A model generated the notes under the pieces. It worked only from the letters and a program-made list of their open reading frames with translations, did no database searches and was not told the DNA's origin. Shown here one piece after another: positions 5,844 through 6,133 of a stretch of 6,133 nt of DNA. The position numbers and the translations under genes were made by a program. Each line of letters opens with the position of its first letter. Position 1 is the first letter of the stretch. The DNA is from Candidatus Zhuqueibacterota bacterium 4484_219 (lineage in GTDB: Bacteria > Zhuqueibacterota > JdFR-76 > 4484-219): assembly GCA_002085035.1 (NCBI GenBank), contig MZGM01000088.1, forward strand, positions 1-6,133. The letters run 5' to 3'.

Positions 5844-6133
5844 ATGATAGTTCATGAACAAGAGGTTAGGAAGAACATTTATTCAGATCGGTGGAGTAAA
5901 GATTTAATTACTGGAGATTCTGGATTCAGTATGGGGGTAGCAGAGTATGATGCGGTGGAGTTCGGACCAGTTCAGGTCCATGACGATCAAGAGGCAGTGT
6001 ACGTGATTAGTGGAGTGGGAGAGATTCGCATTGGGGACAAGGTATATCCAATCCGTCCCGGGAGCGCAGCGTATATTCCACCAGGAACGGAACATGCTAC
6101 TCGCCGGCTTGGAGATGTGCCTGTAAAAGTGGT
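5844..6133 (+). CDS. Single-domain cupin protein, N-terminal part (3' end outside window)
   Basis: The frame is open from the ATG at 5844 to the window end (96 complete codons) and is preceded by GGAGG with 9 bases spacing. The translation shows both cupin motifs. Motif 1 is GPVQVHDDQEAVYVISGVG (41-59), with His46, Glu50 and Gly57 at the expected distances. Motif 2 is PGSAAYIPPGTEH (72-84), matching G-X5-P-X-G-X2-H with His84. The first His of the usual H-x-H pair is replaced by Gln44, so the metal site would keep His46, Glu50 and His84. Small cupins of this kind act as sugar isomerases, dioxygenases, or ligand-sensing and storage domains; the visible part does not decide between them. The ending is missing, so a second cupin domain or a fused domain cannot be excluded. 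It has its own promoter, unlike its neighbours. Confidence 0.85.
   Translation, partial: MIVHEQEVRKNIYSDRWSKDLITGDSGFSMGVAEYDAVEFGPVQVHDDQEAVYVISGVGEIRIGDKVYPIRPGSAAYIPPGTEHATRRLGDVPVKV

Overview
This window looks like chromosomal DNA of an uncultured bacterium of moderate GC content. All six recognisable genes lie on the + strand. No rRNA, tRNA, CRISPR array or transposase gene is visible. The gene mix (a DegT/AHBA-type aminotransferase, an MFS permease, an aldo/keto reductase, a short ceramidase-domain hydrolase, an amidohydrolase-2 protein and a cupin) recalls large environmental genomes such as Poribacteria, Latescibacterota or Planctomycetes relatives. That placement is an impression from gene content only; no marker gene is present.

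Layout. Positions 1-414 hold the C-terminal end of a DegT/DnrJ/EryC1/StrS-family PLP enzyme. After a 50-base gap comes a 12-helix MFS transporter with a POT-like first helix (465-1856). After a 120-base gap comes an IolS/AKR-type aldo/keto reductase with an intact catalytic tetrad (1977-3011), followed only 8 bases later by a 450-residue protein with the neutral-ceramidase N-terminal fold (3020-4372). A 286-base spacer with one inverted repeat leads to an amidohydrolase-2 family metal hydrolase (4659-5489). The last spacer (5490-5843, 354 bases) holds no gene but is rich in structure: three hairpins, one of them a 36-base near-continuous palindrome, a 10-base tandem duplication and a good sigma70-type promoter. 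That promoter drives a cupin gene (5844 onward) that runs off the window.

How the genes may work together. The reductase and ceramidase-like gene are almost certainly co-transcribed, and the aminotransferase and MFS genes probably are. A permease, an NADPH oxidoreductase, two metal-dependent hydrolases and a cupin in one direction would fit uptake and breakdown of a small polar compound, such as a modified sugar or amide. No single gene fixes the substrate, so this is inference.

The points most worth a second look are the ceramidase-domain protein, whose expected nucleophilic serine position appears to be Asn, and the palindromic block at 5501-5636, which may be a REP/IS200-IS605-type or MITE-like element. 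I do not see a clear case for a wholly new defence or mobile system here.
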